Shown here one piece after another: positions 18,764 to 28,499 of a DNA stretch of 64,000 bases. This DNA is from Nitrospirales bacterium. GTDB taxonomy: Bacteria; Nitrospirota; Nitrospiria; Nitrospirales; UBA8639. The DNA lies in assembly GCA_021603905.1 (NCBI GenBank), contig BQIU01000008.1, positions 24,369 to 88,368 on the forward strand, given 5' to 3'. Under the pieces are notes generated by a model. That model made no database searches and was not told the DNA's origin. It saw nothing but the letters and a program-made list of their open reading frames with translations. Numbering within the stretch: the stretch's first letter is position 1; each line of letters begins with the position of its first letter. Made by a program: the position numbers and the translations under genes.

Positions 18764-18985
18764 AGGGTGTACAGAAAATATTGCAAACTCAGGCCTTCTC
18801 AGGTCAATCGACTGCTCGAACATTTCGTGGCAGGTACAACCGCTCGTATGGCCGCTGAGTTAGTGGGCATTCATCGCCATATTGCCCGTGTCTTCTATCA
18901 GCGCCTGCGGCAAATCTTCGAGTCGGAATGAGCCTTCCCACGTCTATGAGTGCAGCTATTTGGATGGTGTCGGACGATACCGAAA
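18764..18985 (+). pseudogene. Remnant of an IS1595-type transposase N-terminus
   Basis: The frame from 18782 reads CKLRPSQVNRLLEHFVAGTT, ARMAAELVGIHRHIARVFYQ and RLRQIFESE, then a stop. This matches the helix-turn-helix start of IS1595-family transposases. After a gap, YECSYLDGVGRYRK resembles the DESYFGG catalytic start. The rest is missing. The fragment overlaps the 3' end of the beta-propeller gene on the other strand. Confidence 0.7.
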
Positions 18986-20137
18986 GGCCCACACAGCGAT
19001 GTGTTCGTCAGTAATCGCGGGTTTTTCAAAATGCAGAAACACTTTCGCAACGGGGTCATATTGCGTGAGATAGTTCATGCCGAATAATGGCGGACTCTTC
19101 ACGGGCAGTCTCTCCCATTGATGCCGTTGGCTTTTATAGAGAAACGTTGCACTTTTGCCTGATGAATTTTCGTATGGCGTAGGTCCGTCGTTCGCCAAAT
19201 ATAAAAGGACATGATGGTGGGTTCCGTATGCGACCGCGGCTCCATTGGCGGGTAAGGGTGGTTGGTTAACCTTGACACGTTCCCATTGGGTCGATTGTGA
19301 TGAGTAACTCCACAGTTCCTGACCACTATAATTGTTCCCCAAAGACAACAATGAGTTCGTAAACGTATCGTAGACCAGTCGAAGGTGATATCCAGGGATG
19401 GAGGAAGCCCGGTGTGTGTCCCATTTGTGAGACTGAGGGTCATAGTGATAAGTCCGTTGACCATCGTGACCAATAAAATGCTTTCCCGATGGGTCCCACG
19501 CGAATCCTCCGGCAAATAACTGGGGTGTTTGCGTTTGGATTAATTTCCAGGAACGTGTGTCAGGATTGTAGTGCCATGTGGAAGGTTTGAGGGATTGGTT
19601 CAGTTTTCCTCTATCTTTTAACTGTTGAATCGCTTGCGTGGCATGTTTGGGAAACCCGACAAGTACGAGAGTTTTTGTTGTTGGATCATAATCCCAGCCA
19701 TCAAAAGCATGCATCGCCCATGGACGATTGGTCGATGTTGCAGGATAGCCTTGAGGCGTGACGCGATACGTCTCTAGCGAGTCGGCTTCATAATCCTGAC
19801 TCCAGCCGAGGTCCGTGAGGCTGAAGCGATAGACGCTGTTGTCGTAATCCTTGTCATGAGTATCGGCTCCAAAGAAAAAGACCGTCCTTCTCTCTGCGGC
19901 AAGAGTCGAAGCCCCATGAAACACTTTTCTCGGTGAGTCACCACAGGTAGATACGTTGACCCATTCATTGGCTGGCATCATGTTCCAGTCAAACGGCGTA
20001 CAGACTTGATGCGACTCGACCTGCGCATGACTAAAGGGGACAGGGTTGGTTAGACAGAGTGCGGTAACCATGGCCGCTATCGCGCATAACCTGTTGAGGG
20101 ATAGTCGGGGGTGGGGGGAAAGAAAAAAATTGAACAT
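18956..20137 (-). CDS. Secreted Kelch-like beta-propeller protein
   Basis: A 393-residue protein with a signal peptide ending near PFSHAQ. The mature chain has repeated blade-like units: YRFSLTDLGWS, WHYNPDTRSWKLIQ, YHYDPQSHKWD, LWSYSSQSTQWERV and FLYKSQRHQWERLP. These are Kelch/galactose-oxidase type blades, suggesting a periplasmic or outer-surface binding protein. The last codons (RPTPSK and stop) are encoded in sequence that also reads as an IS1595 transposase remnant, so the natural C-terminus may have been replaced or trimmed. Confidence 0.72.
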   Translation of the reverse strand: MFNFFLSPHPRLSLNRLCAIAAMVTALCLTNPVPFSHAQVESHQVCTPFDWNMMPANEWVNVSTCGDSPRKVFHGASTLAAERRTVFFFGADTHDKDYDNSVYRFSLTDLGWSQDYEADSLETYRVTPQGYPATSTNRPWAMHAFDGWDYDPTTKTLVLVGFPKHATQAIQQLKDRGKLNQSLKPSTWHYNPDTRSWKLIQTQTPQLFAGGFAWDPSGKHFIGHDGQRTYHYDPQSHKWDTHRASSIPGYHLRLVYDTFTNSLLSLGNNYSGQELWSYSSQSTQWERVKVNQPPLPANGAAVAYGTHHHVLLYLANDGPTPYENSSGKSATFLYKSQRHQWERLPVKSPPLFGMNYLTQYDPVAKVFLHFEKPAITDEHIAVWAFRYRPTPSK

Positions 20138-20287
20138 CGGTCAAGGTGATGTGCTGAACATGTGCTTCTAATCGGGGGTCAAAAACTGCAGCCCTTAGTG
20201 TCTGGCTCCTATAGGGCCGAACCAATACATTGTCAGCGTCACTCATGCTTCGTGTCCCTTCGTATGGTCAAAGACATGAATGGAAGT

Positions 20288-21427
20288 CTATTTGGTTATA
20301 CTATAGTTTTGTTGAAAATCCCAATCCCTGATGTTGTGGTTTGAGGCAGGGCTCTTGTGTACTTGGGGAGTTGCCTCTGGATAAGGAAAATATTTCTTGA
20401 GTCTATTTATCGGCTTTTCGAGAACGTGCCAAGAGAGTGACGCGACAAGAATTGTGGAAATCATTAACATCACCATATTAACAAGAACGTGTTCGGTTTG
20501 AGTGATTCCCCAGACCTCATACAGTGCCCATGGTATGAAGAGGTGATAGAGATAGACGCCGTAACTGATTTTTCCGATATACAGGAGAGGTTTCCAATTC
20601 ATGATGATACCAACTGGTCCAGTGAAACCTTTGGCTGCTCCTGCGACAAACCAAATAAAGGCGATAGAAAGTAATGTATTATCAAACACATAGAAATATG
20701 TTGTGTCCATCAAGAGGGGAGTCATCATCGGGAGAAAAAGGAAAAGTCCACGACCAGTACTTTGCAATCCAGGAATGTCTTTCTTGTTGTGAATGAGCCA
20801 AGCCAAAAGGGCTCCCCACCCTAAACTGTCAATTGAAGACAAGGTGAATGTATAGAATTCAACGCCTTCATGAGATCCAAGGGTTGCGATATATCGATAG
20901 AACGGTGCAGCCACAATTGTCAAAACAATGACCCAGTGAATTCGTTGTTTTGCCATAAACAACATGACAAATGGCCAGATGAGATAAAATTGGGCCTCCA
21001 CAGCCAATGACCAGAGATGTGCAGTCGTCGAGGGATAAAACCCAAGCTTGATAAAGAGCAGGTTTGACATATATGTCGCATACCACCATGCTCCAGACAG
21101 TACGTCCGTATTTCCGGCAACCATTGCCAACAGCAGTGCAACATAATATACCGGTGCAATCCTGAGTGTGCGTCGTGCGTAAAATTGACAACATGCAGAA
21201 ATTTTTCCTTGTCCTAACTGTTCAGTGCGGTTTCGCGAATCAAGGAGAATGCCTGTGATTAAGAACCCACTCAAGACAAAGAAGAGTCTGACTCCGTAAT
21301 ACCCCAGCCCCATGGACTCGCTTACCGGATAAAAATGGTGAATAAGCACGGCAAGGACCGCAAAGGCACGTAGCGAATCGAGCTGCAGCATGTACTGAGA
21401 ATGAGTATGTCGTGTGGATGTTGGCAT
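20288..21427 (-). CDS. Acyltransferase 3 family membrane protein
   Basis: A 379-residue multi-pass O-acyltransferase. The start QLDSLRAFAVLAVLIHHFYP carries the conserved R and His of the family, then GVRLFFVLSGFLITGILL and RRTLRIAPVYYVALLL. About ten membrane segments follow. Such enzymes O-acetylate or acylate extracellular sugars. Its place beside methyltransferase, glycosyltransferase and ABC exporter genes on the same strand supports decoration of a surface glycan. Confidence 0.9.
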   Translation of the reverse strand: MPTSTRHTHSQYMLQLDSLRAFAVLAVLIHHFYPVSESMGLGYYGVRLFFVLSGFLITGILLDSRNRTEQLGQGKISACCQFYARRTLRIAPVYYVALLLAMVAGNTDVLSGAWWYATYMSNLLFIKLGFYPSTTAHLWSLAVEAQFYLIWPFVMLFMAKQRIHWVIVLTIVAAPFYRYIATLGSHEGVEFYTFTLSSIDSLGWGALLAWLIHNKKDIPGLQSTGRGLFLFLPMMTPLLMDTTYFYVFDNTLLSIAFIWFVAGAAKGFTGPVGIIMNWKPLLYIGKISYGVYLYHLFIPWALYEVWGITQTEHVLVNMVMLMISTILVASLSWHVLEKPINRLKKYFPYPEATPQVHKSPASNHNIRDWDFQQNYSITK

Positions 21428-21599
21428 ATGGCCGTTTCAGATGACTTGAAGAATCCTCACATTCTGGCAAGATGTGGGCAACTTGAAAGACCTGTCTGAC
21501 GAGTTGTCGGCAAGGGGGCAAGTCAACTCATCGGGCACAAGCCTTCAGTCGAGCGATGCTCTCAAGGTTTCAGGTATCGTGTTATGTGTTTTTTTATAC

Positions 21600-22460
21600 T
21601 CAGGGTTTCTGGAAGACCACATGTCCCCAAAGCCAATCGTCTTCCCAAACTTGCACGAAGCCGTGACGCTTCAAGCATTGAAACGTTGGTTTGAAATCCT
21701 GAACAATGTGTTGTGGACGGTCATCATCCATTTCAGAGGCTAGTCGGGCAAAAAAGAATCCTCCAGGCTTTAACGCATCAGAAATTCTCTCAATAGTTTC
21801 AACGGGGTCAACCAAATGTTCAAAGACATCCAGGGCGGTTATCATATCAAAGGCGTGGCTCGGCAGAGAGCTGATTTTGAGGTCGATGAATTTCGCGGAC
21901 AGCTTTCGAGTTTCAAGGCGCCATTGACTAAATTGTTGTAGCGGAGAACTGATGTCTGCCAGTGAGACATCGCATCCATCACGAGCGAAAAGAATTCCGC
22001 CAGAACCCACTCCGGCGCCAAAGTCCAGATACTGCTGACAGCCATGGTTTCTGGCAAACTCCAAAGCGGTGACGTAGGCGAGTGGCGAGGAGTCTTCGGT
22101 TAAGGTATGCCACCACATTAATTCATAGATCGTCGTGTGGCTCTCGTCATAATATTGTTCGACAGATTTTCGATTACTCAATCCAACCTTGTTCTGCCAT
22201 TCGGCTTTGAGGTTTGGAACCGCCAGTTGGCACCGGGTTCTAATTTCAACGGCGTCTTCGCACCCCATGTATTGTCCAAGTTCCCACAAAATGCTTTGTT
22301 GAAGATCCGGCTGATTCTCTAACCGTAGGGCGTTGTTCCATAGACTTCGATAGGTATTGAGCAGGCGTTCCTGTTCGATGTAGCAGTCTTGTGAGTTGAA
22401 GTTATCCTGGTCAATACGTTGCCACAATTCTTTGACTTGATCAGGCATCAGTTTGAGCAT
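21600..22460 (-). CDS. Class I SAM-dependent methyltransferase
   Basis: A 286-residue protein. SAM-binding motif I is YLDFGAGVGSGGILFARDG; the acidic post-II residue is in VSLADIS. The post-motif block FDMITALDVFEHLVDPVETI and LKPGGFFFARL is typical of the Methyltransf_11/23 class. The N-terminal 110 residues are helical and probably bind substrate. ATG 22460 follows a GGAGGAA site. It probably methylates a sugar in the glycan locus; the acceptor is unknown. Confidence 0.87.
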   Translation of the reverse strand: MLKLMPDQVKELWQRIDQDNFNSQDCYIEQERLLNTYRSLWNNALRLENQPDLQQSILWELGQYMGCEDAVEIRTRCQLAVPNLKAEWQNKVGLSNRKSVEQYYDESHTTIYELMWWHTLTEDSSPLAYVTALEFARNHGCQQYLDFGAGVGSGGILFARDGCDVSLADISSPLQQFSQWRLETRKLSAKFIDLKISSLPSHAFDMITALDVFEHLVDPVETIERISDALKPGGFFFARLASEMDDDRPQHIVQDFKPTFQCLKRHGFVQVWEDDWLWGHVVFQKP

Positions 22461-22528
22461 GGTGTTCCTCCGTCCTTACAATAGTGTTGTCATTTATACA
22501 TGCTACACAAGAGGAAGAGCCGTCATGA

Positions 22529-23743
22529 TCATGTGTCATGATCTGGAGACTCTGGATCATTGAGTGCTTGTTCGATCAGTTGGTTGAGTACGATGTCTGA
22601 ATGAAAGTGTTCTTCTGCGATCATGCGTGCAGCTTTCGCATGTTGTGTATAATTTGCTTCAACGTCGCGCAGAGCTGTAACCGCTTCTTCGAGATTTGTG
22701 TAGGTCAAAAGCCCTTTCCCGACCGGAAGTTTTGAAGAGAATGCGGTATCTTGAGTGACAACAGGTTTGCCAGCTGCGAGATAACACGCACTTCGACTGC
22801 TAAACCAGCCGCTACGCATCGCCACGTAGACGTGTTTGGCTGGAGAAAACTCCCCAGATGATCCTGCGATGAAGTCTTGGTATTGGTTCGGCGTCACGCT
22901 CACCGTTTCTCCTTCTAACACATGCCATCCGTGACTGAGCAGTCGCTGTATTGGGGCCTTGTCGTCCCCCACAGCCACCGTGAACGGTAAGCCCGTTCGC
23001 TGAGGCAACTCAAACACTTTTTCGAATTCAGCCCCTTTACTCTTATATTCGATGCCCTTGTACATCAGCTTTCCCTTAAATGGATTCCATGTCATCACCG
23101 TCGTCCATGACGCCGACTCGGGAAGACGTTTCGCCAAGACGTGTTCCCATACATCTAAAACGATCGGCACGCGTGTGATATGCCAGGACAATCCCATCTT
23201 GGGAATACGGCAATCGTGAGAATGGATATTCTCGGCCAATGTAAAATACCTATCGTGGGCTGCCACCGTTTCGCACCACTGTTGGACATTTTGAGACCAT
23301 GTTGGCCGTTCGCTCATGACAATTTGATTGTAGCCGGGATCGGTATCGAGAAAGGCTTTGATGCACCGTGGGGAAAGGTTGTCGGGAATCGTACAGGCAC
23401 CGCTGACGTTCAGGAAAAGATCAGCCGTTTTGGCGATGTCATTGAACGCGCCTTGATCCATTCCAAAGCGTTCTTCGTGCAAGTGGAAATACTGCCATCG
23501 CTCTTTAAGATCCGGGGCATAGCGCTGAAAAAAATTACTGATGAACTCTGCTGAATAGGTACCTTCCGGCACCGTTGTTTTTTTGAGAGGGTGATAGGGC
23601 CAGCACCATGAATCTTCGTAGTAACAAACGTCATGTCCCAATCGTGCGAGACCAATGACATATTGCAGGTAATCCCACGCGACCCCTCCAATCGGATAGA
23701 GACCAACCAGGCCAGTGACAATGATACGAAGTCGCTGCTTCAT
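22529..23743 (-). CDS. GT-B glycosyltransferase-like protein
   Basis: A 404-residue protein. The N-terminus RIIVTGLVGLYPIGGVAWDY has the Gly-rich loop of GT-B enzymes. The C-terminal half contains FSPAKHVYVAMRSGWFSSRS and YLAAGKPVVTQDTAFSSKLP, which resemble the nucleotide-sugar site of family 1/4 glycosyltransferases, and the LLTYTNLEEAV region. Cytosolic. It sits between the ABC exporter and methyltransferase genes of the glycan locus. Donor and acceptor are unknown. Confidence 0.8.
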   Translation of the reverse strand: MKQRLRIIVTGLVGLYPIGGVAWDYLQYVIGLARLGHDVCYYEDSWCWPYHPLKKTTVPEGTYSAEFISNFFQRYAPDLKERWQYFHLHEERFGMDQGAFNDIAKTADLFLNVSGACTIPDNLSPRCIKAFLDTDPGYNQIVMSERPTWSQNVQQWCETVAAHDRYFTLAENIHSHDCRIPKMGLSWHITRVPIVLDVWEHVLAKRLPESASWTTVMTWNPFKGKLMYKGIEYKSKGAEFEKVFELPQRTGLPFTVAVGDDKAPIQRLLSHGWHVLEGETVSVTPNQYQDFIAGSSGEFSPAKHVYVAMRSGWFSSRSACYLAAGKPVVTQDTAFSSKLPVGKGLLTYTNLEEAVTALRDVEANYTQHAKAARMIAEEHFHSDIVLNQLIEQALNDPESPDHDT

Positions 23744-23834
23744 CGTGTTGATGGTCTTCTATCAATCATCATGGAGTTTCTGCACATCAAAGCTTTTAAA
23801 TCGTCAAGAATCATGTTCTATTGTGAAAATTGGG

Positions 23835-25709
23835 TTAGATTGGGACTTCACGTGTGGCAGATGATTGGATGCCGACCTGTGTGCAATAGAGTCGTGCGTA
23901 ATGTCCTTCTAGTTTCAACAAGTCTGTGTGGGTTCCACGTTCCGCAATCTTTCCGTCTTGAAGGACCACAATCTGATCGGCATCGCGCACGGTTGACAAG
24001 CGATGCGCAATGATCAGTGTTGTTCTGTCTTTCATGAGTCGTTGCAGTGCTTCCAGGACTTGTTGCTCGGTTGTTGAATCTAAGGCACTGGTTGGTTCAT
24101 CCAGAATCAGGATTGGAGCATCTTTTAGAAATGCACGCGCTATCGAGAGACGTTGTCGTTGACCGCCAGAAAGTGTGACGCCACGCTCGCCAATTTGTGT
24201 TTCATAGCCATGTTCAAGAGACAGAATAAAGTCATGGGCTCCGGCAGCTCGCGCTGCTGCTTCGATTTCGTCATTCTTGGCTTGTGGGCGACCGTACGCA
24301 ATGTTTTCGCGAATGGTTGAACAAAACAAGACGGGCTCTTGTAACACCAAGGCAATGTTTTGCCGTAAGGATTCTAACGTCACATGTTGTAAGCGAGTGC
24401 TGTTGAGTCGCAGATGCCCTTGTGTCGGATCGTAAAATCGAATCACGAGATTCACTAATGTAGTTTTTCCCGCGCCTGAATGGCCGACGAGCGCCATTGT
24501 CTGTCCTGCTGGAATCTCCAGGCAGATATCGTTCAACACGCGCTTTCCCGTGTTGTAGGAAAAGCTGACATGGTCGAATGTGATTGGGCCTGCCGTTTTT
24601 ACCGGAAGAGGGGTTGCGCCGACTTGATCTCTGACTTCTGGGGTTTGATTCAGAATATTCAAGACCCGGCTTGCACCTGCCGCGGCGTTTTGCACAGTGG
24701 CTGCGGTATAGGCCAAGGTTTCGAGTGGCTTGTATAACATGGCCAGATAGGAGACGATCAGGACGATGTCTCCAACGGTAAGCACGTCTTGAAGAACCCG
24801 CCATGCCCCGATGCCGATGACGGCTGCTGTCCCGACAGCCAGTAATAGTCCAACGATGGCTTGCGAGCCGCTCTGCAATACCGTCAATCGTAATTTGGCA
24901 CGAAGACTGGCGTCTGCGTCGTGACCGAAGCGTTGGCTCTCTGAGGCTTCTCGTCCGAAGGCTTGTACCGCACGGATGGATGATAAGGTTTCTTGGACTC
25001 GGGTACTGATGTCGCTGTCTCGTTGTGCCGCTCGTAATGATCGATCACGCATGGGACGATCCAATTGGCGAATCAGGATCAGGAGCGGTATGCCGATAGC
25101 TACGGCCACCAGCGTCAGCAACCAATCAACATAGAGCATGATGCCGGTAATGCCGAGTAATGTGAATGAGGACAAGAGTGCCGGAATGAGGCCGGTGTTA
25201 AATAGGGCCTGAACGCAGTAGGTGTCCCATGTCACTCGATACAGGGAGTCCCCAACTGTTGTCGTATCATGGAAGGTGAGTGAGAGTCTCTGAAGGTGAT
25301 CAAACAGACGACATCGCAATCGAAACACCATACGGAGGCCGATCGCCACGAGGATATAGGTGCTCAAGACCGTTAATCCGCCCATGAGGAGCTGAATGAG
25401 CAAAATTCCAGTGCAGAGAATAAGCAGAAGAGCCATTTCGTTGTTTGTAAATAGCCATGGCATCAAATGTGTGATCCAAGTGGTGACGTGGGTGACTGCC
25501 GCCGGGGCATCGTGATTTCCGAGCACTGAATCAACGACAAGCTTCAAGGGCCATGGTTGCAGGAGTGCAAACGCGGATCCGCCAAGCAGAAGCAGAACTC
25601 CCAGCACGATTTTGACTTCTTCTCCACGACCACAGAGACGAAGGAGCCAGATGGAGAGTTTCCATGTGCTGGCGTGCTGGCGTGTGTGAGGGTGATCGTG
25701 TTGCGTCAT
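23835..25709 (-). CDS. ABC exporter, fused membrane and ATPase domains (MsbA-like)
   Basis: A 624-residue half-transporter: six membrane helices in residues about 30-330, then the ATPase. Walker A is GHSGAGKTTLVNLV, Q-loop LQEPVLF, signature LSGGQRQRLSIARA, Walker B ILILDEPTSALD, and H-loop IAHRLST. It should act as a homodimer exporting a lipid or lipid-linked glycan. The glycosyltransferase gene follows after 91 bp. A MITE lies just upstream of its start. Confidence 0.92.
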   Translation of the reverse strand: MTQHDHPHTRQHASTWKLSIWLLRLCGRGEEVKIVLGVLLLLGGSAFALLQPWPLKLVVDSVLGNHDAPAAVTHVTTWITHLMPWLFTNNEMALLLILCTGILLIQLLMGGLTVLSTYILVAIGLRMVFRLRCRLFDHLQRLSLTFHDTTTVGDSLYRVTWDTYCVQALFNTGLIPALLSSFTLLGITGIMLYVDWLLTLVAVAIGIPLLILIRQLDRPMRDRSLRAAQRDSDISTRVQETLSSIRAVQAFGREASESQRFGHDADASLRAKLRLTVLQSGSQAIVGLLLAVGTAAVIGIGAWRVLQDVLTVGDIVLIVSYLAMLYKPLETLAYTAATVQNAAAGASRVLNILNQTPEVRDQVGATPLPVKTAGPITFDHVSFSYNTGKRVLNDICLEIPAGQTMALVGHSGAGKTTLVNLVIRFYDPTQGHLRLNSTRLQHVTLESLRQNIALVLQEPVLFCSTIRENIAYGRPQAKNDEIEAAARAAGAHDFILSLEHGYETQIGERGVTLSGGQRQRLSIARAFLKDAPILILDEPTSALDSTTEQQVLEALQRLMKDRTTLIIAHRLSTVRDADQIVVLQDGKIAERGTHTDLLKLEGHYARLYCTQVGIQSSATREVPI

Positions 25710-25755
25710 CAGTGTGTTTGTCAGATAGCCATGAGGTTGAACATATATTTTTTAT

Positions 25756-25851
25756 CTATAGCGAATCCAATTAATTTTCAGCTGAATTATTAAGACTGCC
25801 ACAGCGTAATACTACGCCTCAAGCATCGGAAGTTATTAGAAGCGGCTATAG
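25756..25851 (-). repeat. 96-bp MITE-like element, subfamily A, inverted
   Basis: Starts CTATAGCGAATCC and ends AGCGGCTATAG. Its reverse complement aligns end to end with 17762-17856. It sits in the 192-bp gap between the GH-GT2 gene and the ABC exporter gene. Confidence 0.85.
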
Positions 25852-25901
25852 GTTCATGTGCGGATAGGCAAACAATCGTGGATTCTCAGGAAGCTCTCGG
25901 G

Positions 25902-28499
25902 CTATTTGACAAGTACGGCAGGCTCAGGAAATAACGAATCTTGATTGTCCACGTCCGATTCCGGACGCATATCACATTCGATGGTTGCCATCAAGCCTTC
26001 CTTGGTGGCAAGTGCCGCAGACGAGTATTCCTGTTGAGTTCTCAGCATGAGTAAAAGGAACGAGCTCATCAAGATAGTGCCAAATATCCATGCATGATCA
26101 ATCAGCGCCCATGTTCCCAGCAGTCCTAATGCGGCAATACATGCGACGGAAATTTTTGAATAGATTGGCCAGGTTCGGCAATGAATCAGCTGTTTCCCCT
26201 TGCCATGTTCTTCAATCACCATTCGAACACGGCTTCCTCCGAGCACTCCAGGCTTGATATGTAAATCCCACCGATCAAAGTCGCCTCCCCGCTGTACCGC
26301 CATTCGTTTTTCCTGAATAATATTCTCTATTGTCTCCAATCGATCAGGGGGAGCCTGCCATTGTTCACTCCACGCGGTAAATCTATGAGCTGATGGTAGG
26401 AGCAATTTTTCTGTGAGATGTGTTCTCCAGGGAGTTAAGCCTGAAGACAGTCGTCCCGTTAAGCGTGCAATCGGTTGGAGCAGGTGCAGTCCTGCCGTCA
26501 CGAATTTTGATCGAAGACGAAGAAACGGTGAGTGTGGGACTTCGAACGGACATTTGTGGGCTTGTCGAAAGGCCAGGAACGCTCCGGTGCCAAGCGCCCC
26601 GACGAGAAGAGGAATGGCAATGGAAAGTGGAGTCCATATCAAGCCAAATATTGAAAGGATGGCGAGTGCCGCGACGGCTAAATTCCACTCAGGCATTTGT
26701 ACGAGGGAGAGGGTCGTTGACGGACTTCCCTGGTACAGCAGTTGAAATGGTGCACTTCCCCACACGCCATGGTATATGCGTGATGCCCTCCACGAACAGG
26801 CGTTTGCACTGCCCTTGCCATAGAGCCGACCCTTCCATGATAGATGTCCAGCGACATTGTATTTTTGGGGCCATTTTTTTTCTAACAACGCTTCGGCCCG
26901 ACCGTATCCGCGTTGTTGTTTCCAATAGGTGCGAATGGAGTTTCGCCGATGATGCCAGACCTGGGCGGATGCATGAAACCCGATCGTCCATCCCTGTTCT
27001 TGTAAGCGCCAGCACATGTCAACGTCATCGCCCGCTGTTCGGTATTGTGGATCAAATCCGCCTATAGCTTGAAGGTGACATTTCCTGAAGGCCATATTAC
27101 ATCCTGGTATGTGTTCAGCAAGCTGGTCGTCGAGTAGAACATGAATGGGGCCACCAGGAGCGTGCGCCACACATTCTGCAATCCAGCCGTCGTCTTTTGG
27201 TGGAAGGTTAGGTCCACCGATGGCGGCATGTGACGTTGTGAGAAACATATGTGCGAGATAGGTCAGCCAATGAGGATCGGGGTAGGCATCGTCATCGGTG
27301 TAGGCGATAATCTCTCCCGAAGCGGCATACATTCCCGTGTTTCTGGCGTTGCTGAGTCCTTGGTTGGTCGTACTGATCACGCGGTAAGGGTATTCATTCG
27401 CGATATCTTCTGTATTGTCCGTTGACCCGTCGTTGACGACAATGACTTCATACTGCGGATAGTCCAGCCGCTGAAGGGCTTCGAGGCAATCACGTATCGT
27501 CCGCGATCCATTATAGCTACAGACGACGACAGAAATTTTTGGCCATTCCTGTTTGGGAAGAATCGGGAAATCTTGAAACGCGGCTTCAACTGACGCAAGG
27601 GCTGGCTTAGGTTGTCTTAAGCGGTCGGTTAGCCCAAAGTCCCAATCTTCTATTTCTTGGCCTCCACAATACCATTCGTCTGTCCAAGCAAAGGCGAATG
27701 CTCCAGCACCTCCGGCAGCTCCAACCGTACGAATCTGCCAGTCCAGCACCTCGGCTTGCCTGTCTTGCCCGTTTCGTAGGCTGTCTAACCCGATTTCAGC
27801 GAGGACCAGAGGGCGATCGCCGGCAATGTTCTGCAGGCGTGCGAGGTAGGCAATGAGCGTGTCTTGTTGTTCGAGGTAGACATTAAAGCAGATAAAATCG
27901 AGGAAGGGCAGCTCTAAGTATTCAGTTGTGGGATAGTTGACATAGGTAACAAGCCCTTGTGGATCTTCAGATTTGACGATAGTGTAGAGCTGTTCCAGAA
28001 AGCGTTCTATTTTTTGTTGACCATACCAGCGAACGATCGGGCCAGGTATTTCGTTGGCTAATGAATAGGCCAGCACGGCCGGATGTCCAGCGCAACGTTG
28101 GATTGATTCTCGGACACGGTGTTTGATGGAATGGACAAGTTGTTTATCATCTAAGAAGGTGACGAACTGGTCCCACCACAGGCCAACGAGCACGAGCAAT
28201 CCGTGGTGATACGCGAGATCCAGTAGCCACCGAGGGGGTAATGTATAGGTTCGGATGGCATTGAACCCGTGCGAAGCGATACGAATGAAGTCTTGTTCTA
28301 CCGCGATGGGATTCGGAAATAAGTCCCCTTCCATATTGGGCCGAAACGTGCCGTAAGTAATCCCTCGAATCCATAACTTGGTATGGCCCCTGTATAAAAA
28401 CTTCCCATGAATCCGTGGTCGTTCTACTTCTGCTGATGGAGGTAAAGGAACGTTATTTGGCTCTGAGCGAAATGATAAAATGGGATCATGAAAAAGCAT
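25902..28499 (-). CDS. Glycoside hydrolase-GT2 glycosyltransferase fusion, membrane-bound
   Basis: An 865-residue fusion. Residues about 25-300 look like a GH2/GH5-type TIM barrel: YSLANEIPG places the acid/base Glu and VLAEIGLDS the nucleophile Glu. From about 312 a GT2 domain follows: ISVVVCSYNGSRTIRDCLEA, VVNDGSTDNTED, and the metal-binding AYTDDDAYPDPHW. Membrane helices lie near 610-650 and 765-800. The enzyme probably builds a polysaccharide at the membrane while the barrel trims or transfers it. ATG 28499 is preceded by AGGGGGTG. First gene of the minus-strand glycan block. Confidence 0.88.
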   Translation of the reverse strand: MLFHDPILSFRSEPNNVPLPPSAEVERPRIHGKFLYRGHTKLWIRGITYGTFRPNMEGDLFPNPIAVEQDFIRIASHGFNAIRTYTLPPRWLLDLAYHHGLLVLVGLWWDQFVTFLDDKQLVHSIKHRVRESIQRCAGHPAVLAYSLANEIPGPIVRWYGQQKIERFLEQLYTIVKSEDPQGLVTYVNYPTTEYLELPFLDFICFNVYLEQQDTLIAYLARLQNIAGDRPLVLAEIGLDSLRNGQDRQAEVLDWQIRTVGAAGGAGAFAFAWTDEWYCGGQEIEDWDFGLTDRLRQPKPALASVEAAFQDFPILPKQEWPKISVVVCSYNGSRTIRDCLEALQRLDYPQYEVIVVNDGSTDNTEDIANEYPYRVISTTNQGLSNARNTGMYAASGEIIAYTDDDAYPDPHWLTYLAHMFLTTSHAAIGGPNLPPKDDGWIAECVAHAPGGPIHVLLDDQLAEHIPGCNMAFRKCHLQAIGGFDPQYRTAGDDVDMCWRLQEQGWTIGFHASAQVWHHRRNSIRTYWKQQRGYGRAEALLEKKWPQKYNVAGHLSWKGRLYGKGSANACSWRASRIYHGVWGSAPFQLLYQGSPSTTLSLVQMPEWNLAVAALAILSIFGLIWTPLSIAIPLLVGALGTGAFLAFRQAHKCPFEVPHSPFLRLRSKFVTAGLHLLQPIARLTGRLSSGLTPWRTHLTEKLLLPSAHRFTAWSEQWQAPPDRLETIENIIQEKRMAVQRGGDFDRWDLHIKPGVLGGSRVRMVIEEHGKGKQLIHCRTWPIYSKISVACIAALGLLGTWALIDHAWIFGTILMSSFLLLMLRTQQEYSSAALATKEGLMATIECDMRPESDVDNQDSLFPEPAVLVK

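Noticed and set aside
26420..27067. 215-codon plus-strand open frame
   Set aside because: It lies antisense inside the GH-GT2 fusion gene, whose domains are unmistakable; no recognisable sequence of its own.
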